64,000 nucleotides of DNA from assembly GCF_003574095.1 (NCBI RefSeq), contig NZ_QWLA01000001.1, positions 101,898 through 165,897 of the forward strand. Reading direction: 5' to 3'. Shown here one piece after another: positions 24,202 to 34,555 of this stretch. Origin of the DNA: Calidithermus roseus. Its GTDB lineage: Bacteria; Deinococcota; Deinococci; Deinococcales; Thermaceae. Positions within the stretch are counted from its first letter, which is position 1. The number at the start of each line of letters is the position of its first letter. The translations under genes were made by a program, and so were the position numbers. The notes under the pieces are model-generated. The model saw nothing but the letters and a program-made list of their open reading frames with translations. It was not told the DNA's origin and ran no database searches.

Positions 24202-27200
24202 GTGGTCGAGAAGCGTACGGAACAAGCCAGGAAGCGGAGGGGACTGCGCCTTTGGCGTTTGATTCCGGCCCTTTTTCTTTTGGGAATCGTGCTGTTTCCG
24301 GCCTTGCCTCCTGTGCAATCGCTGGTGCTGGGCGAAATCCTCAAAGCGGCGGGTTTTCAGGGCGAGTGGAGGGGAACCGGGGGCTATCTCCTTACCGGAC
24401 TCGAGGTGCGCGGGGTGCGGCTTCAGAAGCCGGGCATCAAGCTCGAAGGGGAGCGAATCCAGCTCGAGTACGGGCTTACCGGCCTGTTCCGCCGTGAGCT
24501 ACCCATCCGCGTTCGCCTCAAAAACGGCAAGGCCCTGCTGGATTGGGAGGAGGTCTTCCGACCTCAGCCCCCCGCTGCCGAGCCCCAGATCAAGCTCAAG
24601 GTGGACGAGCTCAAGCTCGAGGGGGTCGAAGTTGGCTTCGATGAGGCCAAGAAGCTGGCTCTGCCACCGCTGAAGATCGTCATTCGGGGCGACGGTCCGA
24701 CCTATACCTTCACTGCCACCTTGCCCGCGGGCTCGGCCCGCGGGCAACTGCGCCGCACCGGGCGGGAGTTCGAGGCCTGGGAGGTGCGGGCTGAGGGCGA
24801 GGTGCGGGCGCTGAGCTACTGGTACTCCGGCCTCGAGGGCGGAAGCTTCCAGACCCGCTGGACCCTTTCGCCACGGGGCATCGAAGGCCACAGCCGGCTC
24901 GAGGATGCCCAGGCCAGCATCGTGGGCCTGACCATCACCCACATCTCCGGTCCGGTGGACTTCAAGCACAACGTCGTCACCGCCAACCTCACCGGCTCAG
25001 CCCTGGGCGCTCCGGTGGTGGGCGATGCCACGGTGGACATCGACGCCCAGAACTACAGCTTCCGCGTGCAGGGCCGCCCTAAGCTGGCCGAGCTGGCCAG
25101 GAGCTACGGGTTGGTGCTGCCGGTGGAGGGGGGCGGGCCTTTGGTGCTGGAGGGCCGGGGTTGGGAGAGTCTGGTCATCACCGGTGAGTACGAGGGCCAG
25201 GGCCGCCTGGTGAACGAGCCGCTGAGCTACAAGGGCACCTTGGGCTTCGACAAGGTCTTTCGCCTCGACGCCGCCATCCAGGGGCGCTTCTTCGACCGTA
25301 CCTACGTGGCGGGGGTCAAGCTGGTGGGCCAGGACTACACCGTGGACCTCAAGGACAGCCTGGGCAGCCTGCTGCAACTCACCGGGCAGGGCAACGCCAC
25401 GCGGGGCCAGGGGCGGCTCACCCTGCCCAAGCCCCTGCTGGGCGAAGCCGGGGTGAGCTTCCGCAGCCAGGGGAGCCGCTGGAGCGCCGAGGTGCTGTCC
25501 AGACCGGTCAACCTGCCGCCAATCGCCAGGCCCTTCGACCTCTCGGGCCGCCTCACGGGGGACGGCAACCGGGTGCAGGGGTGGCTGGGCCAGGTGGGGT
25601 TGTCGGGTAGCTGGGACAACCTGGCGTTGGATTTGGGGCGCCTCGAGCTGCTCGTGGGCAGCCTCAGCGGCAAGGGCAGCCTCAAAGGTGGGCGCTTCAG
25701 CGCCGACTTGCTCTACGACTCCGACTACACCCGCTTTCCCCTGGCGGTGCGCCAGGAAGGGCGGGTGTGGCGCTTCTCCAACGACTACGCCAGCGGGCAG
25801 TTCGCCGAAGGGGTGCTCGACCTCAGCGTCAGCCGCCTGCCCCTGCGGCTGGGGACCGACTTCGTCCTGAGCGGCGAGGTTCGCTACGCCCGAAACCAGT
25901 TCTCGGGGGACTGGCGCCTGCTGGGCGACTGGGCCGAGGTGGCGGGGGTGCTCGAGGGCTTGGGCACGCGCTACAGCGGCGAGGTACGCACCCCGCTGGG
26001 CAGCCTCCCCTTGCAGGGCATGGCCGACGGGCGGGGGGTACGGGCTAGCCTGGACACCTTACAAATCCGGGCGGGGAGCGACGGGATGCGGGTACAGGGG
26101 CCGCTGAAGCTGGGGTTCATCCAGGCCAAGGCCGACCTCACCTACCAGGGTGGGCTCTTCGGTGGAACCGCCCAGGTCGCCACCCCCTGGCTCGAGGCCC
26201 GGCTCGAGGGGCGCGGCAGGAGCCTGTGGGCCGACACCAGCGGCTATGCTCGGCTCTCCGGCCCCCTCTGGCCCGGCACTGCCCTTCAGGGCCGCCTGAC
26301 CCTGCCCGACTTCGGTCCCCTCAAGGTGGTCCAGGTGCCGGTTCGCCTTGACTTGAAGGAAGCCCGCATCGGCGAGGGACGGGTGCAGCTAGGCGGGAAG
26401 TTCCCCTTCGCGCTGGCCCTGCCGGTGGAGATCGCCGGGCAGGACTCTATCCTCAGCGCCCAGGGCGACCTCGAGCAGGGCAGCCTGCGCCTGCGGCACC
26501 CCTGGGGCGAGGTGCAGGGGCGCGGAGCCTGGAAAGCCCTGCAGGTGCGGGGCGGGTTCGAGGTGCCCTTGCTGGGCCAGGTGGGCCTGGCGGGAAGCGC
26601 CGACCTGTTCCGGGCGGCCTATTCGGGCCGGCTGGACTCGAGCCGGCTGGGCGGCGAGCTGCGCGTTTGGGGTCAGGGGGCCAACCTCAGCTACAGGGGC
26701 AATTTCCAGCGGGGAAAGCTGGTGCTGGACGGGGCTTACGCCAGGGAACTGCGCCTGCGGTTGGAGGCCAAGGGCTACGACCTCCAGCCGCTGGGGGTGC
26801 CGGGGAAGCTCGAGGGCACCTGGGGCGAACGGGGTGGCAGCCTGCGGCTGGACACTCCCTACGGCCAGCTCAGCGCCCAGGGCTCGAGCCTGCTGGGGCG
26901 GCTGTCCCTGAGCGGCGACACTCGCTGGGGCACGCTGCGGGCTTTTGCCGATGCCCGCGGTCTGAGCGCCGAAGCCAGGCTGGCCATCCCCCACCTCAGC
27001 GGCACGCTGCGCCTGGAAGGCCCCTGGAGCAATCTCCAGGCGCGGGGTTCGGGCGACTATGCGCTGCCCTACCTCGAGCCCGCCCAGTGGAGCCTGAGCG
27101 CCGACGTGCGTCGCCAGACCTGGAGCCTGGAGGGCCCGCTGCAACTGCGGGGCCAGGGACTGAAGTACCAGGGCCACCTGCGCTGGTCTTACGCTGCGCT

Positions 27201-30200
27201 GGGCCGGCAGGGGTTGCTGACCGGCGAGCTGAGCGGGGAGTCCACCGACCTCAAAGCCGAGTTGGCGGGGCACTTCGCCGGAGTCCCGCTGCGCCTGTCG
27301 GCCCAGCTCGACCAGCCCAGCCTCGAGGGGTTGCGGGCCCAGCTGACCCTCCCCGAGGGGCAGGCTACCCTGCGTCAGGGGCGGGTGAATTTCGACCTCG
27401 AGACCGCCCCCCTGGCCAAGCTCTTCGACCAGCCCATCCGGGGCCGCCTTAAGGGCGAGATTGGGCTGGACGCCACCGGGCAGGCCAGCGGGGAACTGGT
27501 GGCCTGGGATCGGCGGGTGCGGCTGGACTACCAGGACAGGCAGCTCACGGCCTTCCTACCCGAGCAGGCGCTGGGGGCCAGGCTTCGCCTGCCCACCGAC
27601 TCTCAGATGGTGCTGGAGGGGCTGGGCGACCTGCGCGGCAGCGTTCAGGTGCTCCCGGTGCCCTCGGGAGAACTGCGCTACAGCCGCCAGGGCTGGGAAC
27701 TGGAGGTCCGGGCGGCGGGCAGTCGGGAGCGGCCTAGCCTGGACCTCGAGGCCCACGGCCCCTGGGGCGACCTTCGGGGCCAGGCCGCCCTCGACGTGCG
27801 GGCCCAGACCAGCCAGGGCCGTCTGCGTCTGCACAGCGACTGGGCCCAGGCCGACTTGGGCTTCGCCACCGAGGGCACCCGCTACCGCCTGAGGGGGGGG
27901 CTCGAGCCCAGGCAGTACCTCAAGCAGCCCGGTACGCTGGAGGTTGAGGGCGAGGGAAGCCGCTGGAGCGCCAGTTGGTCGGGGGCGACCCTACGGCTGG
28001 TGGCCGCCGGAGTGGGAGCCAGGCTGGAGCAAGCCCGCTTGAGTGGGCAGGCCGAACTCGAGGCTCTCCAGCGCCGCTTCGCCCTCGACGGAGACCTGCT
28101 CTACACTGGCCGGGCCATCTCCGGGGCCCTCGGCATCAGGGCCGAGCAGGCCGCGTTGGTGCTGGAGGGCTTGGGGGAGGGCCTCGAGGCCAGAGGTGAG
28201 GTCTTCGGGGTGGCGGTGGACGCCAGGAGCGACCTGGAGGGCCGACTCTCGGGCAATTTGCGCTACCAGAAGGCTTTTGGCCGGGCCCGGCTCGAGGCCA
28301 GCGCCAGGCTCGCAGGCACCCTGAGTCACCCCGAGGCGGAGGGCACCGGGCAGGTGCTGGGCGAGGGGGCAGCGATCAGGTTGGGCTTTGGCTACCAGGG
28401 CCAGCCCTGGCTCGAGGCCCAGGGCTCTGGGGTCAGCCTGAGCTACCGAGCCGGGGTAGTGGGGGTGCGGCTCGACACCGACCTCGGGCCCTTCACCGGG
28501 CTTCCCGTGCGGGTGCATAGTCAGGGGGAGGGCCCACTCGAAAGCCTTGTTTTGCCGCTCAAGCTGAGTGGAGAGGGCCTGGAGGCCAGGGGGCAGCTCA
28601 GGCCGCTGGGCCTGCAGGCCAGCCTCGAGGGCAGCTACCGGAGCCAGCAATTCGCCCTGCGCTATGACAAACAGCTCCAGGCCGAACTCAAGGGTCCCTA
28701 TCTGAGGGGTCAGGTGCGGCTGGAAGGCAACCGGCCCAGCGGGCTCCTGGACGTAGACCTCCCTATCCCCCACGGTCGGCTGGTGGGCGAGGCCGACCTG
28801 GAGCGGGGCACCGTGCGCCTGGAGGGCCGCGAGGGCTGGCGGGGGGAGCTGAGCGCCGAGCTGCTGGGTGGCTACTCGGCCAACCCCACCGTGCAGATCG
28901 ACGGCGATCTCCAGGGCCTCTTCGGCCTCGAGGCCCGCCTCCGGGCTCGCCCGGCGCAGCGCGAGGTCGAGGGTGAGGCCAGGCTGAGCTTGCCGGAGTG
29001 GGGCGCGGTACGGCTGGTGGGGCGGGGCCAACAGGTGGAGGTGCAGGGTCTGGAACCCATCGCACCCCTGCGCGGCACCCTCGACCTGGGAGCGCTGAGT
29101 GCTCGCTGGAGCTACGACGGCGAGTTGCCGAAGGGCCTGGGTGAGCTGGAAGCCCGTGGGGTTTACCCCGGACAATGGCTGCAGGGCCGCTGGTCGCTTT
29201 ATGGCAAGACTCTCGAGCTGCGCTCGCAGGATCGGCAGCTTCTCGCCCAGGGTGCAGGGCTGAGTGCCCGTGTTTCCCCGGCGGGTCTCGAGGGCAGGCT
29301 TCAGGGTTTCAGCTACGGCGAGGTAACGCTGGACGGCGAGGTGGAAGGCCCCTGGAGCAGGCTGGGCTTCGACCTGGGTTGGAAGGCCCTGGGGCGCAGC
29401 GGGAAGGTGCAGGGGAGCTATACGACAGGCCAACTCGAGGCCACCCTGCAGGGCGACCTGGCCGGCCAGGTGGCCTACGGCCAGGGTTGGAGCGGGGAGT
29501 TGAGGCTGCGCGAAGGCACCCTCACCCTCAGCGGGGAAAAGCCCATCCCCACAGTGCAGGCCAGGGCCCTGGGACTCACGGCCAGCCTGGAGTACCCCCG
29601 CCTGCGCCTGAGCACCAGCGGCGCGCCGGGCCTCGAGGTCGATCTGGCGACGCGCCGGGCTACCGGACGCCTGCGGCAGTGGGGGGTGAGTTTCGAGGGG
29701 CAGGAGCGGTCGGTGATCGCCAGCTATCCTCTGGGCGAGGGGCAGTTGCGTGCCGTGCTGGGCCTGGAGGACTTCGCCGTGGAGCTCATGGCTCCGGGGC
29801 TGGGGGAGGGGTTGCTCGAGTACCGCCACAGCCGCCTGAGCGGTCAGCTCGAGGCGGCGCTTTACGGTCTCGAGCTGCGCCTGGAGGGGAATGGAGACAA
29901 AGTGGCCCTCAGCGGCCAGCACGGGGCTACCGAGTGGCTCCCCTGGAAGCAGGGGAGGCTGGAGGGCAGCGTGAGCCTGGGCGGGGAGTGGCAACTGGAT
30001 TACCGCGCGGTCCAGGGGGAAGAGGTGCTCAGGGCGCGGGGTAAGGGAGCCGAGGGGCGTCTGGAGGCCGAAGGGCGGTGGCTTCGCGGCAACCTGGCCT
30101 ATGGCGGAGCCGACGCGGGTTGGAAGGGCGGGCTGGGCCTGGACCTGCCGTTGGAGCCCATCTCGGCGCGGCTGAAGCTCGACCTGCAGGCTCAGCAAGA

Positions 30201-32430
30201 GTTGCGGGCTAAGGGCAGCATGGTGGGCACTTCAGGGGAGATCGACCTCGAGGCCAGCCTGGGTCGGGAGGGTCCGGTGGCCCAGGCCACCCTGAAAGAG
30301 GTGCTGATCGAGGAGTTGCCCCTGCTCAGCGACCGGGTGCCCTTCCTGCGGGGCCGCATCACGGGGCGGGCCAGCTACCGGCCCGACCAGCTCGAGGTGG
30401 TGCTGCAGAGCCAGGGCCTCGAGGTGCGTAGTGAGAAAGACCCCCTCGACATCGACAGCCTCGAGCGCAAGACCCGCCAAGAGCGCCGGGGCCTGCCGCT
30501 CAAGCTCACCGCCCGCTACCAGGGCGGAGGGGTGGAGGGTGAGTTCGAGCTGGGCAACAGCCGGGCCAGCGTGCGCCGGGTGGGCGACGAACTCGATGTC
30601 CGGGTCAGGGCTTCGGCCTTCCCCCTGCACTGGCTGGTCTCGGCGTGGGCCGGAACCCTCGACGGCGAGGCTACCTGGACCGGTGAGGCCAACCTGCGCT
30701 ACAACCTCAAGGACTTCTGGAAGAGCCAGGGCAGCCTGATCGGCCAGGCGCTGCACTTCAGCAGCAGCAAAGAATCCCTGCAAGGTCAGGCGGTGTTCCG
30801 CTTCGCCGGTGAACGCTTCTATGTCGAACGGCTCCAGCTCGATGGAGCAGGGAGCTGGCGGGGTCAGGGTTACTTGGGCCGCCGGGGCAGCGACTTCGAG
30901 CTGAGGTTGGAAGACACCACCTTTACCCCAGTGCTCCAGGTGGTCCCCCAACTGCGTCCCTACGTGCCCGAGGGCAGCGGCACGGTGCTGCTCACCGTTC
31001 GTGGCCAGGAGCTTAGCCTGGACCTGGAGAACTTCAAGTTCAAGCTGGGGCCAGTCGCCGCCGAGACCCCTCGCGCCCGGCTGCGCATTGGTGAAACCGC
31101 CCAGGCCGAGGGAAGGCTCAAGCTCACCGCTCCCTACCCCGCCGAGGCCGACTTGTCGGGCTCGGGCAGCCTCTCCAACTTCACCATCAACGCCAAGGGC
31201 CAGGCCAACCTCCCACTGCTGCCGCCCAACCAGCCTTTCACCCTGACCTTTGGCTACCCCGGTTACACCATCAACGCCGAGATGCCCAACCAGAGCGCGC
31301 GGCTTTACCTCTCGCTGTTCCCCAACCTGGCCGGGGCGCTGGTAGGGGAGCTTCCGGTTTCCTACCCCCGCTACTTCCTCAAGAGCGGTCAGGTCTACGC
31401 CGGGGTCAACATCCAGCAGGAACAGGGGGTCTACAAGCTCAACGGCACCATCGAGGTGCTGCGGGCCGAGTTGGGTCTGCCGCCGGGCGAGACTGAGGTT
31501 TCCATCCCTGCCACGACCGACCAGGCCTCGAGCACCGCCACCCGCTCGCCGGTGGAGTTCGTCAACCTGCAGGTGATGGCCAGCCGGGGCGTGCTGATCC
31601 AGGAGCCCCTGCTCAACGGCGAGCTGGCCGGGGATGTATACCTCAACGGCCCGCTGGGCAACCCCTACCTCACCGGGAGCGTGGTGCCCTTGCAGGGCAA
31701 CATCCGTCTGTGGGACCGCAACTTCACCATCCTGAGCAGCTACCAGGACACCACCAGTGAAGCGGTCTTCAGCCCCGACAAGGGCATCCTGCCCGACGTG
31801 ACCCTGGTAGCCCAGACCAAGGTGCCCACCGAGCGCGGCAACGTCGAGGTCACCGCGCTCTTGAAGAGCCACTTCGTGCGCGAGGACGGGCGCATCAAGG
31901 CCAGGCTCGAGCCCACCTTCAGCGCCACCCACCCCGAGGAAAACCGCCCGCTGACCCTGGCGGAAATTGCCGGCGTGCTGATCTTTGGCCGCATCGACGC
32001 CCAGACCGACGTGCAGAACCTGGCAACCTCGGCGGGGGTAGCCCTGACCAACTTCCTGGTGGGCCAGATCGAAGGCCAGCTTGCCCAGGCGCTGGGCCTG
32101 GACCGGGTGGTGGTGACGGTGCGGGGGCTGGGCGATGGGGAACGCTTCGAGGAAACCACCCTCACCTTCGGCAAGTACATCACCCCTGAGCTCTACCTCC
32201 AGACCCAGGTCGATTTCCAGTTCCGGGTCAACTTCCTGGCCGAATACCAGCTCGACGGCCTGCGCATCCGCTTCGGTCTGGACAACCTGGGCTCAGCCTA
32301 CCCCAACCTCAACTTCGGCCTGGGCTACCTCTTCACCCCTAACTTCGGCCTCGACCTCTCGCTGCGCTCCGAGCAGCAGGGTGGACAGACCGATAACCGC
32401 TTCGGCATCGGCTTGCAGATTCGATTCTGA
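24202..32430 (+). CDS. tamB: TamB-like translocation/assembly module protein, very large
   Basis: The protein has about 2742 residues, more than twice the roughly 1260 of E. coli TamB. There is one N-terminal membrane anchor (LWRLIPALFLLGIVLFPALPPVQ), then an AsmA-like start (GLEVRGVRLQKPG), then about 2300 residues of repetitive beta-strand segments (motifs such as LEGRG, GELRLREG, LSGQAEL recurring about every 20-40 residues) as in a bridge-like lipid transfer groove. It ends in the TamB/DUF490 C-terminal domain (about 2380-2742: ...GDVYLNGPLGNPYLTGSVVPLQGNIRLWDRNF, LTLAEIAGVLIFGR, GIGLQIRF). TamB-family proteins move phospholipids between inner and outer membranes. The frame starts after a TGA at 24139; GTG 24202 is chosen for its GGAGAAGG. 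TTG 24145 is the alternative. Confidence 0.9.
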   Translation: MVEKRTEQARKRRGLRLWRLIPALFLLGIVLFPALPPVQSLVLGEILKAAGFQGEWRGTGGYLLTGLEVRGVRLQKPGIKLEGERIQLEYGLTGLFRRELPIRVRLKNGKALLDWEEVFRPQPPAAEPQIKLKVDELKLEGVEVGFDEAKKLALPPLKIVIRGDGPTYTFTATLPAGSARGQLRRTGREFEAWEVRAEGEVRALSYWYSGLEGGSFQTRWTLSPRGIEGHSRLEDAQASIVGLTITHISGPVDFKHNVVTANLTGSALGAPVVGDATVDIDAQNYSFRVQGRPKLAELARSYGLVLPVEGGGPLVLEGRGWESLVITGEYEGQGRLVNEPLSYKGTLGFDKVFRLDAAIQGRFFDRTYVAGVKLVGQDYTVDLKDSLGSLLQLTGQGNATRGQGRLTLPKPLLGEAGVSFRSQGSRWSAEVLSRPVNLPPIARPFDLSGRLTGDGNRVQGWLGQVGLSGSWDNLALDLGRLELLVGSLSGKGSLKGGRFSADLLYDSDYTRFPLAVRQEGRVWRFSNDYASGQFAEGVLDLSVSRLPLRLGTDFVLSGEVRYARNQFSGDWRLLGDWAEVAGVLEGLGTRYSGEVRTPLGSLPLQGMADGRGVRASLDTLQIRAGSDGMRVQGPLKLGFIQAKADLTYQGGLFGGTAQVATPWLEARLEGRGRSLWADTSGYARLSGPLWPGTALQGRLTLPDFGPLKVVQVPVRLDLKEARIGEGRVQLGGKFPFALALPVEIAGQDSILSAQGDLEQGSLRLRHPWGEVQGRGAWKALQVRGGFEVPLLGQVGLAGSADLFRAAYSGRLDSSRLGGELRVWGQGANLSYRGNFQRGKLVLDGAYARELRLRLEAKGYDLQPLGVPGKLEGTWGERGGSLRLDTPYGQLSAQGSSLLGRLSLSGDTRWGTLRAFADARGLSAEARLAIPHLSGTLRLEGPWSNLQARGSGDYALPYLEPAQWSLSADVRRQTWSLEGPLQLRGQGLKYQGHLRWSYAALGRQGLLTGELSGESTDLKAELAGHFAGVPLRLSAQLDQPSLEGLRAQLTLPEGQATLRQGRVNFDLETAPLAKLFDQPIRGRLKGEIGLDATGQASGELVAWDRRVRLDYQDRQLTAFLPEQALGARLRLPTDSQMVLEGLGDLRGSVQVLPVPSGELRYSRQGWELEVRAAGSRERPSLDLEAHGPWGDLRGQAALDVRAQTSQGRLRLHSDWAQADLGFATEGTRYRLRGGLEPRQYLKQPGTLEVEGEGSRWSASWSGATLRLVAAGVGARLEQARLSGQAELEALQRRFALDGDLLYTGRAISGALGIRAEQAALVLEGLGEGLEARGEVFGVAVDARSDLEGRLSGNLRYQKAFGRARLEASARLAGTLSHPEAEGTGQVLGEGAAIRLGFGYQGQPWLEAQGSGVSLSYRAGVVGVRLDTDLGPFTGLPVRVHSQGEGPLESLVLPLKLSGEGLEARGQLRPLGLQASLEGSYRSQQFALRYDKQLQAELKGPYLRGQVRLEGNRPSGLLDVDLPIPHGRLVGEADLERGTVRLEGREGWRGELSAELLGGYSANPTVQIDGDLQGLFGLEARLRARPAQREVEGEARLSLPEWGAVRLVGRGQQVEVQGLEPIAPLRGTLDLGALSARWSYDGELPKGLGELEARGVYPGQWLQGRWSLYGKTLELRSQDRQLLAQGAGLSARVSPAGLEGRLQGFSYGEVTLDGEVEGPWSRLGFDLGWKALGRSGKVQGSYTTGQLEATLQGDLAGQVAYGQGWSGELRLREGTLTLSGEKPIPTVQARALGLTASLEYPRLRLSTSGAPGLEVDLATRRATGRLRQWGVSFEGQERSVIASYPLGEGQLRAVLGLEDFAVELMAPGLGEGLLEYRHSRLSGQLEAALYGLELRLEGNGDKVALSGQHGATEWLPWKQGRLEGSVSLGGEWQLDYRAVQGEEVLRARGKGAEGRLEAEGRWLRGNLAYGGADAGWKGGLGLDLPLEPISARLKLDLQAQQELRAKGSMVGTSGEIDLEASLGREGPVAQATLKEVLIEELPLLSDRVPFLRGRITGRASYRPDQLEVVLQSQGLEVRSEKDPLDIDSLERKTRQERRGLPLKLTARYQGGGVEGEFELGNSRASVRRVGDELDVRVRASAFPLHWLVSAWAGTLDGEATWTGEANLRYNLKDFWKSQGSLIGQALHFSSSKESLQGQAVFRFAGERFYVERLQLDGAGSWRGQGYLGRRGSDFELRLEDTTFTPVLQVVPQLRPYVPEGSGTVLLTVRGQELSLDLENFKFKLGPVAAETPRARLRIGETAQAEGRLKLTAPYPAEADLSGSGSLSNFTINAKGQANLPLLPPNQPFTLTFGYPGYTINAEMPNQSARLYLSLFPNLAGALVGELPVSYPRYFLKSGQVYAGVNIQQEQGVYKLNGTIEVLRAELGLPPGETEVSIPATTDQASSTATRSPVEFVNLQVMASRGVLIQEPLLNGELAGDVYLNGPLGNPYLTGSVVPLQGNIRLWDRNFTILSSYQDTTSEAVFSPDKGILPDVTLVAQTKVPTERGNVEVTALLKSHFVREDGRIKARLEPTFSATHPEENRPLTLAEIAGVLIFGRIDAQTDVQNLATSAGVALTNFLVGQIEGQLAQALGLDRVVVTVRGLGDGERFEETTLTFGKYITPELYLQTQVDFQFRVNFLAEYQLDGLRIRFGLDNLGSAYPNLNFGLGYLFTPNFGLDLSLRSEQQGGQTDNRFGIGLQIRF

Positions 32431-32447
32431 GACCTCCCGCACCGAAC

Positions 32448-32475
32448 CCGTCTATCGGCTATTGGCTATAGTCAT
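32448..32475. repeat. Short heptad array between tamB and mnmE
   Basis: GTCTATC, GGCTATT, GGCTATA, GTCATTT units, related to the ATTAGCT/ATCAGCT units near 3.79 kb. It abuts the mnmE stop codon. Confidence 0.5.
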
Positions 32476-33797
32476 TTGCCCACGCAGAAGTTGCGAAACA
32501 CCCGGTCGATGACCTCTTCCGGCACGTCCTTGCCCAGGATGTGGTTGAGGGCCTCGAGCGCGGCCTGGATGGAGAGCCCCATCAGGTCCTCGGGGGCGGC
32601 GAGCGCGTCCAGCAGGTGCTCTTTGGCCTCGGTGAGGGCCTGGGCGTGGCGTTCGTTGCTGATCCAGATCTCGCCCTCGGGGGCCTCGCCCAACAGCCGC
32701 CGGTGGATGGCCTCGAGCAAAGCGGGCATCCCCGTTCCCGTGAGGCCGGAAACCGGCAAAAAGGCGGGGTCGTGCCAGGCCGGAGGCAGGTCGGCCTTGG
32801 TCGCCAGGCGGATGACCCGCTCCTGGGGTAGCTGGGCGAGCAGTTCCGGCGGATCGGCCCTGGGTTGGCTTTGGTCGGCCAGGTAGAGCACCAGGTCGGC
32901 TTCCTGGGCGATGTTCAGGGCGCGCTCCACGCCGCTTCGCTCCACTACGTCGTCGGTTTGGCGCAGCCCTGCGGTGTCTATAGCCACGATGGGTACCCCG
33001 GCGATCTCGAGGGGGGCCTCGAGGTAGTCCCGCGTGGTGCCGGGGATGGGGGTTACGATGGCCCGCTCGTAGCCCACAAGCGCATTGAGCAGGCTGGACT
33101 TTCCGGCGTTGGGAGCGCCTACTAAGGCCAGCCGCGCACCCTTCTGGGCAATGCGCCCAGCAGGCGCGGTGGCGAGGAGGTGTTCGACCTCGAAGAGGAC
33201 GTGCTCGAGGATCTTTCGGGCTTCGTGCGCTTCGACCCCTTCTTCGGGGTAGTCCAGCAGGGCTTGAATGTGCGCCAGCAGGTCGAGCAACTCCTGCGCC
33301 ATCCCCTCGATGCGTGCGGAGAGTTCCTTGGAAAGCCCGCGCAGGGCCTGACGCCGGGCCGCGTCCGACTCCGACTCCACCAGCGCCAGCACCGACTCGG
33401 CCTGAGCCAGGTCCATGCGTCCGTTGAGGTAGGCCCGCAGGGTGAACTCCCCCGGCTGGGCGGGGCGGGCTCCGGCCCTCAGAAGGGCCTGGAGGACCTG
33501 CCGCAGCACCGCGGGTGAGCCATGGGTCTGAAATTCCACGGCATCCTGGCCAGTGTAGGAGCTGGGCGCGCGGAACACCAGCGCCAGAGCCTCGTCGAGC
33601 ACCTCGCGGCTTTCGGGGTGCAGGATCAGGCCCAGGGTGAAGCGGCCTCCTTCCATCCCCCGCAGGTCGCGTCCTCGCCAGACCTTCTGGGCGATCTCGA
33701 GCGCCCCCACCCCTGAAAGCCGCACGATGCCGACGGCCCCCTTGCCCGGCGGGGTGGCAATGGCGGCGATGGGTTCGTTGAGCGATGGCAGGCCCAT
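32472..33797 (-). CDS. mnmE: tRNA modification GTPase MnmE
   Basis: MnmE works with MnmG to place the cmnm5 group on U34 of certain tRNAs. The 441-residue protein has the N-terminal folate-binding domain (IAAIATPPGKGAVGIVRLSG, HGSPAVLRQVLQALLRAGARPAQPGEFTLRAYLNGRMDLAQAESV), the inserted GTPase (GAPNAGKSSLLNAL near 225, DTAGLRQTDD near 270) and the C-terminal helical domain ending in FCVGK, whose CxGK cysteine is essential. Length is normal. No mnmG is in the window. Confidence 0.96.
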   Translation of the reverse strand: MGLPSLNEPIAAIATPPGKGAVGIVRLSGVGALEIAQKVWRGRDLRGMEGGRFTLGLILHPESREVLDEALALVFRAPSSYTGQDAVEFQTHGSPAVLRQVLQALLRAGARPAQPGEFTLRAYLNGRMDLAQAESVLALVESESDAARRQALRGLSKELSARIEGMAQELLDLLAHIQALLDYPEEGVEAHEARKILEHVLFEVEHLLATAPAGRIAQKGARLALVGAPNAGKSSLLNALVGYERAIVTPIPGTTRDYLEAPLEIAGVPIVAIDTAGLRQTDDVVERSGVERALNIAQEADLVLYLADQSQPRADPPELLAQLPQERVIRLATKADLPPAWHDPAFLPVSGLTGTGMPALLEAIHRRLLGEAPEGEIWISNERHAQALTEAKEHLLDALAAPEDLMGLSIQAALEALNHILGKDVPEEVIDRVFRNFCVGK

Positions 33798-33855
33798 GTT
33801 TGACAGTTTAGGGGAGGCCGATGGTCGCTAGCCAAACGCCCCCTCACCCGTTCCC

Positions 33856-34521
33856 TCAGCTCGCCTCCAACCTCTCCAGCACCCACCCGATGAGACTCAG
33901 CGCGGCCTGGCCCCGCTCGAGCGCTCCCGCCGTGAACAGGTTGCGCAGTGCTAGCTTGTGGGCCTCGTCGAGGTGCAGGTCGCGCAGGTGGGCCCAGACC
34001 GCGCCGCTGGGGGGCATCGGCTTGTCGTGGGTAGCCCACAGCCCCTCGAGGATCCTCCAGGCGTTGGTGCTGGCCAAGTAGGCTGTCCGGAACTCGTCCT
34101 TGTTCCGCAGGGCGGCCTCGAGCTTGCGCTGGCTGCTTTGCAGCCATTGGCTGAGCGCTCGGCGTTCCTCGGCGGGCAGGCGGTAGGCGGCAAAGAGGGC
34201 TTGGGCCTCGGCCCGCAGTTCCTCCAGCTTGCCGTCGGGGTCATAGAGCGCCTTGCCGTCGAGGTGGCTGTAGAGCTCCACGGGGTTCTTGCGCATGAGT
34301 TCGCGGGCTTGCACCAGGTTGCGGTAGTGGTACTCTACCCACTTCCCGTCCAGCGTCTGCGAGCGGAAGGGGCGCTCGAGCACGCCTCCCAGCAGCACCC
34401 AGAAGTCGAGGTCCGACTCCTGCGTGGCGTCGCTCCGCGCGTGCGAGCCGGTGAGCAGGATGCCGCGCACGTGAGGGTCGGCGCTGAGGTCGTAGGCGAT
34501 GCGGGCCACCAGAGGGTGCAT
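33856..34521 (-). CDS. Nucleotidyltransferase-fold protein
   Basis: This 221-residue protein has a MNT-type nucleotidyltransferase N-terminus: GILLTGSHARSDATQESDLDFWVLL (G-S-H-A-R and D-x-D, about 20-44). Its C-terminal half is helical (RALSQWLQSSQRKLEAALRNKDEF, AYLASTNAWRILEGLW) and resembles HEPN-like or kanamycin nucleotidyltransferase C-terminal domains. The substrate is unknown. It lies 58 bp upstream of mnmE on the same strand and just downstream of the vapBC remnant; no clear toxin-antitoxin partner is attached to it. Confidence 0.75.
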   Translation of the reverse strand: MHPLVARIAYDLSADPHVRGILLTGSHARSDATQESDLDFWVLLGGVLERPFRSQTLDGKWVEYHYRNLVQARELMRKNPVELYSHLDGKALYDPDGKLEELRAEAQALFAAYRLPAEERRALSQWLQSSQRKLEAALRNKDEFRTAYLASTNAWRILEGLWATHDKPMPPSGAVWAHLRDLHLDEAHKLALRNLFTAGALERGQAALSLIGWVLERLEAS

Positions 34522-34555
34522 ACAAGGGCAATTCTACGCCCGGCCCCTCATGGCT

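Noticed and set aside
27991..30198. 735-codon open frame antisense to tamB
   Set aside because: GC-rich antisense frames stay open by codon bias. The product is Pro/Gly/Ala/Gln-rich with no domain, and tamB on the other strand has clear family features.
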